Positions 43,422 to 52,019 of a stretch of 64,000 bases of DNA are shown one piece after another. The notes below the pieces were generated by a model. That model did not search any database. It was not told the origin of the DNA and was given only the letters and a program-made list of their open reading frames with translations. The stretch spans positions 1-64,000 of the forward strand of contig NC_013441.1 in the NCBI RefSeq assembly GCF_000024785.1. The letters are read 5' to 3'. A program made the translations under genes and the position numbers. Origin of the DNA: Gordonia bronchialis DSM 43247. GTDB lineage: Bacteria > Actinomycetota > Actinomycetes > Mycobacteriales > Mycobacteriaceae. How positions within the stretch are numbered: position 1 is the first letter of the stretch; the number at the start of each line of letters is the position of its first letter.

Positions 43422-44542
43422 CCTTCGATCCACGCCACTCCGTCGATCAAAGTCTGCACCACCTCGCGCAGCGACTCGACCCGATCATCGGCACCAAGTT
43501 GGCGCCCAGCCTCGGCGGCCTTCCATGGCCGACAGTCCTGAGTGAGCTCGACAAGATGAAGGGCAAACCACCCAAGTCTTACTCTGCAGCCGACCTGCAA
43601 TCGCAACTCAGAATGATCACAGAACGCCTCGGCAAACTCGGGTTCCCGTTCGATGACTACACACGCGTGGTCACCACTCTCGGCAACGAACTGCGGATTG
43701 TCCGAAACCGGTGGGCACACCATGATGACCTGACGACATTGGATGCCTGGCGCGCAAGTGATTTCGCGGTACGACTCCTCGAGCACTTCGGCGACGACCA
43801 GGGTGCCGCTGATGCGCGAAAGCTGCGTGACGAAGCCTTCGACGCCTTGGTGGAGGCGAAAGTCATCGCTGAGCACGTCGCACCGACGCTAACGCAACCG
43901 TACACCGAGGCGGCGGAGCCCGGTGCCGAAGCTGAGCCGGACTCGGACGTCGTTCGCCCAGACCCTTTCGTGTTGAAGCGCTCCGACTCTGCGAACACCC
44001 CAACCATCGGCTCCGGACGGTCGGAGTTCGAACCGTGGACAGTCGTCGTGGTCGGTGATGTCGATGTCCTCGACGCCTTGCCGAAAAAGGTCGCCAAGGA
44101 ACAGGTCCGTGCTGTCGCAACCGAGATCGCGGAGTTCGAAGGCCCGATACACATCAATCGGCTCGCCCAGCTCACAGCTGCATCCTTTGGAGTCCAACGG
44201 CTTTGGCCGGCGCGCGAGAAGAAGCTGGTCTACCAGATCAAGCAGACCGAGCTGGTCATCGATGGCGACAAGTGTGTCTGGCCAACCGATCTCGATCCAG
44301 CAACATGGACAGAGTTCCGGCCCAACGACAGCACTGTCGACCGCCCCTTCACTGAGATCAGCCCAGCTGAGATTGCCAACGCAATGCGCTTGCTTCGAGC
44401 CGACAACCCGGGGATCAGCGACGCCGACCTCGACGCTGCGACCCTCCGAACCTTTGGACGTAAGCGCAAGACGAAGCAGTTCGCTGCACAACTTGAACGG
44501 GCGCGACATCTCGTTGATCAGTACCTGACTTTTATCAATTAG
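43418..44542 (+). CDS. HEPN (Swt1-like) protein with DUF3320-like C-terminal part
   Basis: The 374-residue protein has an N-terminal helical domain with RNRWAHHDDLTTLDAWRASD near 93-112, an R-x4-H motif characteristic of HEPN ribonucleases of the Swt1 type. The region EQVRAVATEIAEFEGPIHINRLAQLTAASFGVQRL (about 228-262) resembles DUF3320, a module found in restriction-system proteins. The C-terminal helical part (ISPAEIANAMRLLRADNP onward) completes it. Its last codons (LTFIN and stop) lie inside the terminal repeat of the neighbouring IS1634-type element, so the native C-terminus was probably clipped. It may act as an RNA-cleaving effector or as a scaffold for the methyltransferase-helicase pair. 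Confidence 0.78.
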   Translation: MTFDPRHSVDQSLHHLAQRLDPIIGTKLAPSLGGLPWPTVLSELDKMKGKPPKSYSAADLQSQLRMITERLGKLGFPFDDYTRVVTTLGNELRIVRNRWAHHDDLTTLDAWRASDFAVRLLEHFGDDQGAADARKLRDEAFDALVEAKVIAEHVAPTLTQPYTEAAEPGAEAEPDSDVVRPDPFVLKRSDSANTPTIGSGRSEFEPWTVVVVGDVDVLDALPKKVAKEQVRAVATEIAEFEGPIHINRLAQLTAASFGVQRLWPAREKKLVYQIKQTELVIDGDKCVWPTDLDPATWTEFRPNDSTVDRPFTEISPAEIANAMRLLRADNPGISDADLDAATLRTFGRKRKTKQFAAQLERARHLVDQYLTFIN

Positions 44543-46161
44543 TGCGTAGGTTCTCGGATGGCCTGGAGTGCTTCGTTGAGGTCGTCGGGGATGGGGTCGG
44601 CGGCGGTGATGGTGTGCTCGCCGGCTTGGACGGTGATGGTGCGGTAGCGGCGGGCTGTGGTGACGAACTTCTTGATCGACCAGCCGGTGCGGGCTTCGAT
44701 GATGCGGGTGACGGCGAGGGCGGCGAACACGACTGCGAGGTGTGCGCGGATCGAGTCCTCTTTGCGATGGAAGATCGGGCGCGCGGCCAGGTCGGATTTC
44801 GACATCCGGAAGCTCTTTTCGATCCGCCACAGCTCATGGTAGGTGCCGATCACGAAATCGCTTGTGGGCGAGTCGATATTGGTGGCATACGCCTTCCATC
44901 CGGCCAGAGTTCGGGCTTTGGTCTCCAAGTCGCGGTTCACGCTCTTGGCCGCGCCCTTGAGTGTGACGAACCGGTTGCGTTTGATTTGACCGGGACCTTG
45001 CCCTCGACTGCCTTCTGCGCCTTGGCGATCTGCTCGTCGATACCGCGCAGTGACCGGCGCGCCCGGTCGGCCTTGTACTGGTAGTAGACCACCTGGTTAC
45101 GGCGGTGGCGCGTCTTGGATGTCGCCGGCCACGGCTGGGTCAACACCGCCCGTCGGGTATCTCACGACCGGGATTGTCGTTGTGCCACTTACTGATCACG
45201 TACGGCACGGTCGGGATCTTCTCACCGAGGATGAACGACGGGCCGGCTTCTTCGATCGCTGCTTTATTGTCCGCGGAGATCATGCCGGCATCCGCGACGA
45301 CAGTCACGTTGGTGAGCCGGTGGGCGGTCATGAACGCCCGCAACGTCGGCATCAGCGTCAACGTTTCTGCTTTATTGCCCTCGAAAGCCTCCACCATCAG
45401 CGGAAACCCGGACGCATCGGTCAACAACCCGACAGTGATCTGTGGTTCAAGGCGGCGTTCTTTGGAGAATCCGGGCTCGCGGAAGCCGTCGGCCTTGTCG
45501 GTCTCGAAGTAGAGCGTTGTCACGTCGTACAACACGAGGGTGGCCGAGTCCAGGCCGGCATACGCCGCGCACGCCGCAGCCAGTTTCTGCCGCCACACCG
45601 GCTCAGCAAACATCGGCAGCCGCCGGTTGAGCGTGGGATACGACATCGGCGTCAGCCCGGCCTCGGTGAGCACGCGTAGCGAGTCGAGCTTGCTGGTCGG
45701 CTCCAGGATTCGGGCGATCACCAACTCCTCAAACACCTGGTCAGAGCCGGTAGCGCGGGCGAAACCGAGTTCGCGATACACCCCCGACAGCGCCTCGCAC
45801 AGGTGCGCCATCTTCGACGACGTGATCGGCAACGGCCCACCCGACACCCCGGCCGACCCGAATCCCAGATCCAGCTCACCCTGATCGCCAAGGATGCGCT
45901 GAGCCGCAACAGCTTTCAATGCCTCGATCGCAGCCTTGTCGTGCGCCGAACCCAGATGCTCAATCGAGCGTGACCCACGTCGCGAGGAATGCACGATCTG
46001 GACCGCCGTCGCTCCCGACGCCGTCTTCACCGTCCGCACATACGCCACACCCGTAGCCTACGAACGCCGAATTAGTGCGCAAATCCCAGCCCACACCAAC
46101 CCATCAACCCAGGTCAGCGCGATCCCGACCACTAATGTCCGATTCGGTGATAAAAGTCAGG
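44524..46161 (-). mobile_element. IS1634-family element, inactivated
   Basis: A perfect 14-base inverted repeat, CCTGACTTTTATCA at 44524-44537 and its complement at 46148-46161, brackets a damaged IS1634-type transposase and gives an element of 1638 bases. I see no clear target duplication (flanks CAGTA and ACGAC). A 10-base direct repeat AATTAGTGCG occurs at 44537-44546 and 46070-46079 within the element. The left end overlaps the stop of the HEPN gene. Confidence 0.75.
44539..46048 (-). pseudogene. IS1634-family transposase, two frameshifts
   Basis: The N-terminal part (45140-46048) starts MAYVRTVKTASGATAVQIV and carries the DDE-core pieces LVLYDVTTLYFET and VVADAGMISADN. It stops after REIPDGRC, where one missing base near 45145 shifts the frame. 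The middle (about 44985-45145, LTQPWPATSKTRHRRNQVVY) then shifts again where TTTGA is duplicated in tandem (44980-44984 and 44985-44989). The C-terminal part (44539 to about 44975) holds YHELWRIEKSFRMSKSDL with the last catalytic Glu. Undamaged, it would be about 500 residues. The element cannot make its own transposase. Confidence 0.88.
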
Positions 46162-46753
46162 ACGACACGGAAGACGAATTGGGGCCGCCGCAACACCCAC
46201 GGTCGGGCAGTTCATCGCAGCATCACTCAGACGGCAGGCCACGCGGGCGACACCGCGAACATCTACCGCCAACTCCGCTGGAACTGCCATACGCCATGTC
46301 AGATCGTTGGGCTGACATGCCCATCTTTTTCGCTGCGGCCGTCGGGATCTCCAACGCGAACGGCGGCGTGACACAGGGCCGCAAGAACTGAAACGATGCG
46401 ATGAATCGGAAAATCATCCGGTCCGGCTTGATGCCCGGGATACCGCGAGCATCAGCATGTAGTGCCACACGGTCCCGGAACGTTGCCTTTTGACCGCGCA
46501 CCGTGCCTCCCGTTCTTACTCCAGATCGAGTCCGAGGTACGAAGAGGTACGTACCCGGAACGTACCTCGTAACCGGATGAACGGTTTAGTGTCGTCTGAC
46601 GGTAAGCGGCGGAGAGATATCGGCTGGACAACAAGGCAGGACCCGGCGATGACCGCCGGGCCCCGCCTTTCTGGGACGCACGTCTACCGTGTCGGGCCAA
46701 CTACAAGGCGAGGTCGGCGTCAAGAACACCGAATGAAACCTCCGCCGCGTGTG
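46162..46753. other. Intergenic, no gene recognised
   Basis: This 592-base stretch lies between the IS1634 end and the endonuclease-like gene. A + strand frame is open from the IS end to about 46391 and could be the displaced tail of the HEPN gene or chance; it has no familiar motif. The rest shows nothing recognisable. Confidence 0.4.
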
Positions 46754-48490
46754 CTATCGATCGATGACTGTGGTCCAGTCTGGGTCCTCGGTGTTTACAC
46801 CGGGTTGTTCGATTCCGCCCAGTGACCAGCAAGCGATGTCCGGGTGGTGAGGGTTCTTCAGCTTGTTCGGAATGTAGACGTAGAAGTACGGGTCATCCCC
46901 AGGCGCTAGACGCAATTTGAAGCCCTCGGCGGTACCACTGTTCAGAGCCTCACGGGCTTCTTCGGCGTTGATCGCCCGTGCTTTGGGGTGGTGGACAGCG
47001 ATGGTGCCCAGAGGAAGCTCCCGTTCACCGAGTTCGAGGTGAAAGTCTTTGACGAAGTACGTGACGGGGCCGCCGGCGTCGAGGATTCGCTCGAGTTCAG
47101 GTGATGTTGTGCCGGTGAGAATTACGGTTCCGGTCGCGACAAGTGGCGAGGCAATTAGATACCCATCGATCATGCAGCGCGCCACGCGAAGGTTGACACG
47201 ATCCCAAGTCGATACCTCGGCAGGTAGCGCGAAGTAGCTGGAGCAGTATGGTTGGACGGCCTCCAGGTCGACTGCGATACCGACGATCGCGCCAAGCTCG
47301 TCGATGTTGTTGAACTCGAGTCGATCCAGGCCGAGTATGCCAGCGCGCTGTCCCTCCAGGTAGAACTCGCACGTGGACGTGGAGTGAAGGTTGACGAGCA
47401 GATCGACTAGCTGAATTACCTGGCGTGGCTGGATGTTTCGCATGTTATAAGTCATGTGAAGCGCTCCGGTGTCGCCGGCTTTGTCTGGTTGGTCGATCTC
47501 GATGACGGCGTGATCGTAGAACTCGATCGTGATCGCCCAGCCCTGTGTTCCGTGGTTGACGTAGGTCACTGTGCCCTCGTGGGCTGATTGCAGCGCGCCG
47601 TTCTCATCCACGAAGCGCAACTCGGCTGCCCTCCCTTCAGCGTTCGGCAGCGATTCGGTAGTGATACGTAGTTCGCCGGTGGCGTCGTGAGTCGCGAAAG
47701 CCGCTGGGCCAGTGATGGACACGTTTGACAGCGCTTCGGGTGGGAGCACAATCGTTCCACCAGAACCGTACTGGATTGACCGCTCGAACTGCCGACGCAG
47801 TTCGGCATGTTCGGGACCGAACCGTGTCGCGAAACTCAGCGAGATCGGACTGTCCCGCCAAGCGTTTGGCGTCTTGGGGTAGGCCGACAGCTCGACCATG
47901 CCGCCGACCCGTGCAAAGTTCACGCCCCAATGCAAGTCCATGGCATCGCCGCGACCTCCCAGAGCCGCGATTCGCTCTGTGAGAGAGCGTGTCCCGCCGG
48001 CAAGTGACTCGGTCTCTTTGCCATACAAGAGGATGTCGTTCTTGAGTTGATCGGTGGCTAGGTACTGGTGCACATCGGGGTACTGAGCGATCAGATCGTC
48101 GAGTTCCAGGCGGTCGGCAATTCTTACGCGAGGAGTGTCGTCGCGTTCGAGTGACTGGACGTACTTGCGTTCTCCTGGTGTGAGTTTGGTCGGAACGACG
48201 AGGATCCACTCGAACGGCAACGGACTGAGCTTGCACGCGCGGTCAAACGACTTCTTGATCTGCTTCTGTCTAGATGTCTTTCTATCCCCGCTGAAGCCAT
48301 CGGCGAAGTACTTGATCTGATAGACACGGCGGCGATCACCTTGTGCAACATCGATGTCCACTCCTTGATCGCCGCCTCGACCGTCGGGACTAACGACTTC
48401 AGCGATTCCTGACCACTGACGCCTGACGAGCGCTTCTACAATCCGTTCGAACTCGTCCTTGCCAAGTCCGGGCCAATCGACAGGTGTCAA
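46754..48490 (-). CDS. Restriction-endonuclease-like protein with unknown C-terminal part
   Basis: The 578-residue protein has an N-terminal PD-(D/E)xK nuclease-like domain (about 8-120): LGKDEFERIVEALVRRQW, then GRGGDQGVDIDV with the catalytic Asp, and YQIKYFADG with the Q-x-K triad lysine. This is the layout of Mrr-type type IV enzymes and of nuclease domains fused to defence sensors. The following 450 residues are predicted mostly beta (alternating patterns such as GTVTYVNHGTQGWAITIEF) and match nothing I know. The TTG start at 48490 overlaps the stop of the zinc-binding protein gene as TTGA, so the pair is coupled. Confidence 0.72.
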   Translation of the reverse strand: MTPVDWPGLGKDEFERIVEALVRRQWSGIAEVVSPDGRGGDQGVDIDVAQGDRRRVYQIKYFADGFSGDRKTSRQKQIKKSFDRACKLSPLPFEWILVVPTKLTPGERKYVQSLERDDTPRVRIADRLELDDLIAQYPDVHQYLATDQLKNDILLYGKETESLAGGTRSLTERIAALGGRGDAMDLHWGVNFARVGGMVELSAYPKTPNAWRDSPISLSFATRFGPEHAELRRQFERSIQYGSGGTIVLPPEALSNVSITGPAAFATHDATGELRITTESLPNAEGRAAELRFVDENGALQSAHEGTVTYVNHGTQGWAITIEFYDHAVIEIDQPDKAGDTGALHMTYNMRNIQPRQVIQLVDLLVNLHSTSTCEFYLEGQRAGILGLDRLEFNNIDELGAIVGIAVDLEAVQPYCSSYFALPAEVSTWDRVNLRVARCMIDGYLIASPLVATGTVILTGTTSPELERILDAGGPVTYFVKDFHLELGERELPLGTIAVHHPKARAINAEEAREALNSGTAEGFKLRLAPGDDPYFYVYIPNKLKNPHHPDIACWSLGGIEQPGVNTEDPDWTTVIDR

Positions 48491-48852
48491 CGGACGGCCC
48501 CTCCTGCTTGCTCGCCAGCCGGTCGGTTTGGCTCACCGCCATACCTGGTGAGATGCCAACTCGCATGCGCGCGTTGTTGACGTAGCTCGGTAGCGGCAGT
48601 GCTCCATGTCGAGACCTCCAACAGAGCCGCTTCGATGAACTCAAGTTCCCGGATCAGGGCGACGCGATTCGCGGAATATGCTGTGGCACAGGCTTTTGAA
48701 CAGAAGAGCGGCCGTCTTCCCTTGTTCTTGATGGGATACGAACACGGATTTGTGCATCCCGGATTCAGGCAGATGGCAACCGGTGGATAGAGAGTCCGGT
48801 GAGACAGGAGATCGTCGACCGATTTCGGGGTCGTCAGCGAGCGGATACTCAT
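48487..48852 (-). CDS. Small zinc-ribbon protein coupled to the endonuclease-like gene
   Basis: From the ATG at 48852 the product is 121 residues. It has a cysteine-rich centre, CLNPGCTNPCSYP followed by RPLFCSKACATAYS, consistent with one zinc site resembling CGNR/FCS-type ribbons, and a helical C-terminal half. Such ribbons usually bind nucleic acid. It is immediately upstream of, and overlaps, the endonuclease-like gene; a recognition or control partner is plausible. No named family is recognised. The frame is open to 48891, but the ATG is the better start. Confidence 0.65.
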   Translation of the reverse strand: MSIRSLTTPKSVDDLLSHRTLYPPVAICLNPGCTNPCSYPIKNKGRRPLFCSKACATAYSANRVALIRELEFIEAALLEVSTWSTAATELRQQRAHASWHLTRYGGEPNRPAGEQAGGAVR

Positions 48853-49466
48853 GGTGCGTTGGTCTACCAGGACGCACCGACAGGACGGCACGCCAAAGGC
48901 GGACCATCCTCCTCAAACAATGTGGGCTTCGACGTATGCACCAATCTTAGGCGGTGATTAGGGCATGCACTGAGCGGTTGACCTGCGACACGCCGACAGA
49001 TGGCAGCGGTGCAAATGAGGGAGTCTCTCGTACTGTTCGTGGTGTGCCCGCTCATCGAGGGCGGAGGCAAGCGCTGCTACGAACAGCGCCCGCCCCCTTA
49101 CGGGCACCCGAACGGCTAGGGAAGGGGCCCGTCGTGGCTCATGGTAGTGCCTGTTGGTTGCGCTCCCGTCGTGTGACGGTGTTGCAGCAGGCCGACGTGT
49201 GGTGCCGCCCCCACTCGGGTCTACCACCACCAATGTGAGTGCTGTGCTGCGGTGGAAACGCTGCGGGACAGCGTTGCAAAATCTCGGCGTGCGTCGCCGG
49301 GAGTGCCGTGGGAGGGCCGGAATAGGCCCCGACCCCCCACGGGCGGCAGATGCCGCGTCCAAAACTCACAAGTTCTCAGCTAGCTAGGAGATTCTGGCAT
49401 GTTCATTTCACCGTGCCCGCGGCACGAAATCAAGCGCACCCGCCTCATGTTTTGGGGGTGTTGGTG
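48853..49466. other. Intergenic before the recombinase-like gene
   Basis: This 614-base gap has no convincing gene. It contains several GC-rich potential hairpins (for example GGGAGGGCCGGAATAGGCCC near 49309-49328 and GCAGCAGGCCGACGTGTGGT near 49183-49202) and probably the left boundary and promoter of the recombinase/transposase element. No terminal inverted repeat matching the right side near 53830 is obvious. Confidence 0.45.
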
Positions 49467-50162
49467 ATGGCACGCGGCAAGGGTGGCCCGACGCCGCAAC
49501 CCCAGCCGAACGATCGCGGCGGCAAGCGCGCCACAGATCGTAGAGTTCGCCACGACAAATCCGAAGTTGTTGTCGGAACAATCTCCACCGATGGTCTCGA
49601 TGTAGATCGTCTGAATCGGTTGCGCGGCATGGGTATTAAGGTGCGACAAGCTACTGTCGGGGAGTCGGTGCGGGAGGCCGCGGCGCGCGTGCAGGCATCA
49701 GTCCCGTTTCGCTCGGAGATCGTCGACCGGGACGCGTTCGGCGCAATCGTGCACCTGTTGGTCGCCTACTACCACGACACTGGCCGGGTCGATCCGCTGC
49801 GGGCACTGCGCCGCAGCAACGTCGACGCGTACTTGATGTCACGCAACCGACCTGCCCGCCGGACCCTGCGATACCTGCTCTACACCGCTGGCCGCGTCTG
49901 GTACCCGCATGAGTACCCACCGGCATTCACTTTGGACGCTCCGCGCCAGATACGCACCGCGCCGGCCACCGACGAGGAGATCGACGCGCTGTACCGCGTC
50001 GCATTGACCCTCGGTGAGAAGTGGGAGCCGGCGCTGACGGTGCTCGTGGACCTCATGTACGGGGTTGGTGCCCGCCCAGAGGAGCTCAAGCATCTGCGGC
50101 GCGAGCACATTCGGGTAGAGCGGCATCACGGGGAGCGGTGGGTGGTGGTCACCTTGCAAACC
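49467..50162 (+). pseudogene. Tyrosine-recombinase-like protein, 5' part (split by ISL3)
   Basis: Starting at ATG 49467 (MARGKGGPTPQPQPN), this piece encodes an N-terminal arm-binding-like region and the start of the catalytic domain, with the first catalytic Arg in YGVGARPEELKHLR near 205. It is cut after WVVVTLQT by an ISL3 element. The 3' part is at 51657-52019; joining over the duplication TGCAAACC restores the frame and a 352-residue protein. The joined sequence has LRHAWIQEI in place of the usual HxLRH, and no clear catalytic Tyr, so it may be a recombinase relative without full activity even when intact. Confidence 0.82.
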
Positions 50163-51648
50163 GGCTCTTCCTGATTGACGGTGCGTGGAACAGGTTCTTG
50201 CGACCACAAGATGTAGGGGTGAGCAAGATCGCGGGGTGATGGGCGGTGTCGCTGGAGGTGTAGGCGGGTCCTGCGGTGTGAGGATGAAAGCTCTCACACC
50301 ATCAGCCCGACACCGACAGGACCCATGTTGCAGCGTAGCGCTATTGCCGACACCATTTGCCGCACCATCGAGCTCGGGGTGACGATCACCGGTGCCGCCC
50401 TCGACGGCGAGGACCGCACCCACGTGTTCTGCGAGGTCCTGGAACCGAAGAACACATGTCCCGGATGCGGGCTGCCGGGTCGGCTGCGTGACCACATCGA
50501 TCGTGAGGTCGCTGATCTGCCGATCGTGGGGCATCCGACTCGGCTGCATATCTCGGTGCCGCGCTATCTGTGCGACAACCCGGACTGTCCCACCACGATC
50601 TTTCGTGCCGACATCTCGACGATCGTGGCGCCGCGGGCACAGGTCACCCGGCGCACCACGACCTGGATTCTGCGGGCGATGATCGTCGACAAGATGTCGG
50701 TGACAGCGGTCGCCGCTGCGATCGGGATGAGTTGGAACACCGTGAACAACCTTGCGTTGGACGCGGCCCGCTCGTTGGCGTCCGCACCGGCCCGCCTGGA
50801 CGGTGTGCGAGTCCTTGGGGTGGATGAGCACAAGTGGAAACACGTTCGCGGCAAGGGGGATTCGAGTTTCGTGACCGTGCTCGTCGACCTGACACCGATC
50901 GTCGATGGTACCGGGCCGGCACGTTTGTTGGACATGGTCGCCGGCCGTTCCAAGGCGGCGTTGAAGGATTGGCTGACCGCGCGCGATCCTGCGTTTCGTG
51001 ACCGAATCAAGGTGGTGACGATGGACGGCTTCTCCGGGTATCGCACCGCGACCGCTGAAACCCTGGACAAGGCGCGTGCGGTGATGGATCCGTTTCATGT
51101 CGTGCACTTGGCCGCCGACAAGCTCACGGTGTGTCGTCAACGCGTACAACAGGATACGTGCGGACACCGCGGCCGTAGCGGGGACCCGCTCTACGGCATC
51201 CGCCGCCCTCTGCTCACCCGAATCGGCTTGTTGACCGACAAGCAGAAGACCCGCATCACCAACGGCCTCCAAGCGCGTGAGGAACATCTGGCGGTCGCGG
51301 TCACCTACGCCGTCTATCAGGACCTGATCGACGCCTACGACCAGCCGCACAAGCGAGACGGGAAGATCGCGATGTACAAGCTGCTCAAACGCATCCACAC
51401 CGGCGTGCCAAAAGAACTCGCCGAACTCGCCCAACTCGGCCGCTCGCTGTGGGCTCGACGGACCGAGATCCTGGCCTACTTCGACACCGGCGCCTCCAAC
51501 GGGCCCGTCGAAGCGATCAACGGCCGCCTGGAACACCTACGCGGGATCGCGCTCGGCTTCCGCAACCTCAACCACTACATCTTGCGGTCACTCATCCACT
51601 CCGGCGGCCTGGCAGAACACCTACACGCACTCTGAATCAGGAAGAGCC
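50163..51648 (+). mobile_element. ISL3-family element in the recombinase-like gene
   Basis: A 1486-base element with inverted repeats GGCTCTTCCTGATT at both ends (50163-50176; complement at 51635-51648) and an exact 8-base target duplication TGCAAACC (50155-50162 and 51649-51656). It holds one intact transposase on +. It differs in sequence from the ISL3 element at 14286, so it was acquired independently. Confidence 0.94.
50325..51635 (+). CDS. ISL3-family transposase
   Basis: The 436-residue transposase has the N-terminal zinc finger (TCPGCGLPGRL, YLCDNPDCPTT), helix-turn-helix, and the DDE core: VLGVDEHKWKH, VVTMDGFSGYR with VMDPFHVVHLAADK, and the final Glu in NGPVEAINGRLEHLRG. It is undamaged and ends at the inner edge of the right terminal repeat. 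ATG at 50325 begins MLQRSAIADTICRTI. Confidence 0.94.
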   Translation: MLQRSAIADTICRTIELGVTITGAALDGEDRTHVFCEVLEPKNTCPGCGLPGRLRDHIDREVADLPIVGHPTRLHISVPRYLCDNPDCPTTIFRADISTIVAPRAQVTRRTTTWILRAMIVDKMSVTAVAAAIGMSWNTVNNLALDAARSLASAPARLDGVRVLGVDEHKWKHVRGKGDSSFVTVLVDLTPIVDGTGPARLLDMVAGRSKAALKDWLTARDPAFRDRIKVVTMDGFSGYRTATAETLDKARAVMDPFHVVHLAADKLTVCRQRVQQDTCGHRGRSGDPLYGIRRPLLTRIGLLTDKQKTRITNGLQAREEHLAVAVTYAVYQDLIDAYDQPHKRDGKIAMYKLLKRIHTGVPKELAELAQLGRSLWARRTEILAYFDTGASNGPVEAINGRLEHLRGIALGFRNLNHYILRSLIHSGGLAEHLHAL

Positions 51649-51656
51649 TGCAAACC

Positions 51657-52019
51657 CCGAAGACAGCGCCACGAGACGTGCCGGTCCTTGACGAGCAGAT
51701 CGGGAGAGAATTGGAGTACTACGCCGCGAATGCACGCCACGACCTCCTCCTGGCATTCGGCTCGGCCCCTACCGTCGAAAGGAACGGCATCAACCGGGTC
51801 AACGATCGGCTTGCTGAACGTGGCCAGCCCGAACGACTCAACGCGCAGGCGCTGCGCCATGCGTGGATACAAGAAATCGTGCAGTTGGTGCCCGTCAGCG
51901 AGTTCTGCTACCTCGCCGGGGTCACAAGCCTGCACCACATGAGCGACCTGGATGTGGTTGCCGACGCGACGGGCGACATCAACGAGATCACCGCTCACTT
52001 CCTGGAGGACGGGCAATGA
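51657..52019 (+). pseudogene. Tyrosine-recombinase-like protein, 3' part
   Basis: This is the continuation of the gene beginning at 49467. It reads PKTAPRDVPVLDEQIGREL and then NAQALRHAWIQEIVQLVPVSEFCYLAGVTSLHHMSDLD, corresponding to the Box II region of tyrosine recombinases. A GTG at 51678 could restart translation. The final TGA (52017-52019) overlaps the ATG of the next gene (ATGA), showing the two genes were one unit before the ISL3 insertion. Confidence 0.82.

Noticed and set aside
35965..44542. Complete DISARM or BREX locus
   Set aside because: No DrmA helicase, DUF1998 DrmB, PglZ, BrxC or Lon-like gene is present near the methylase.
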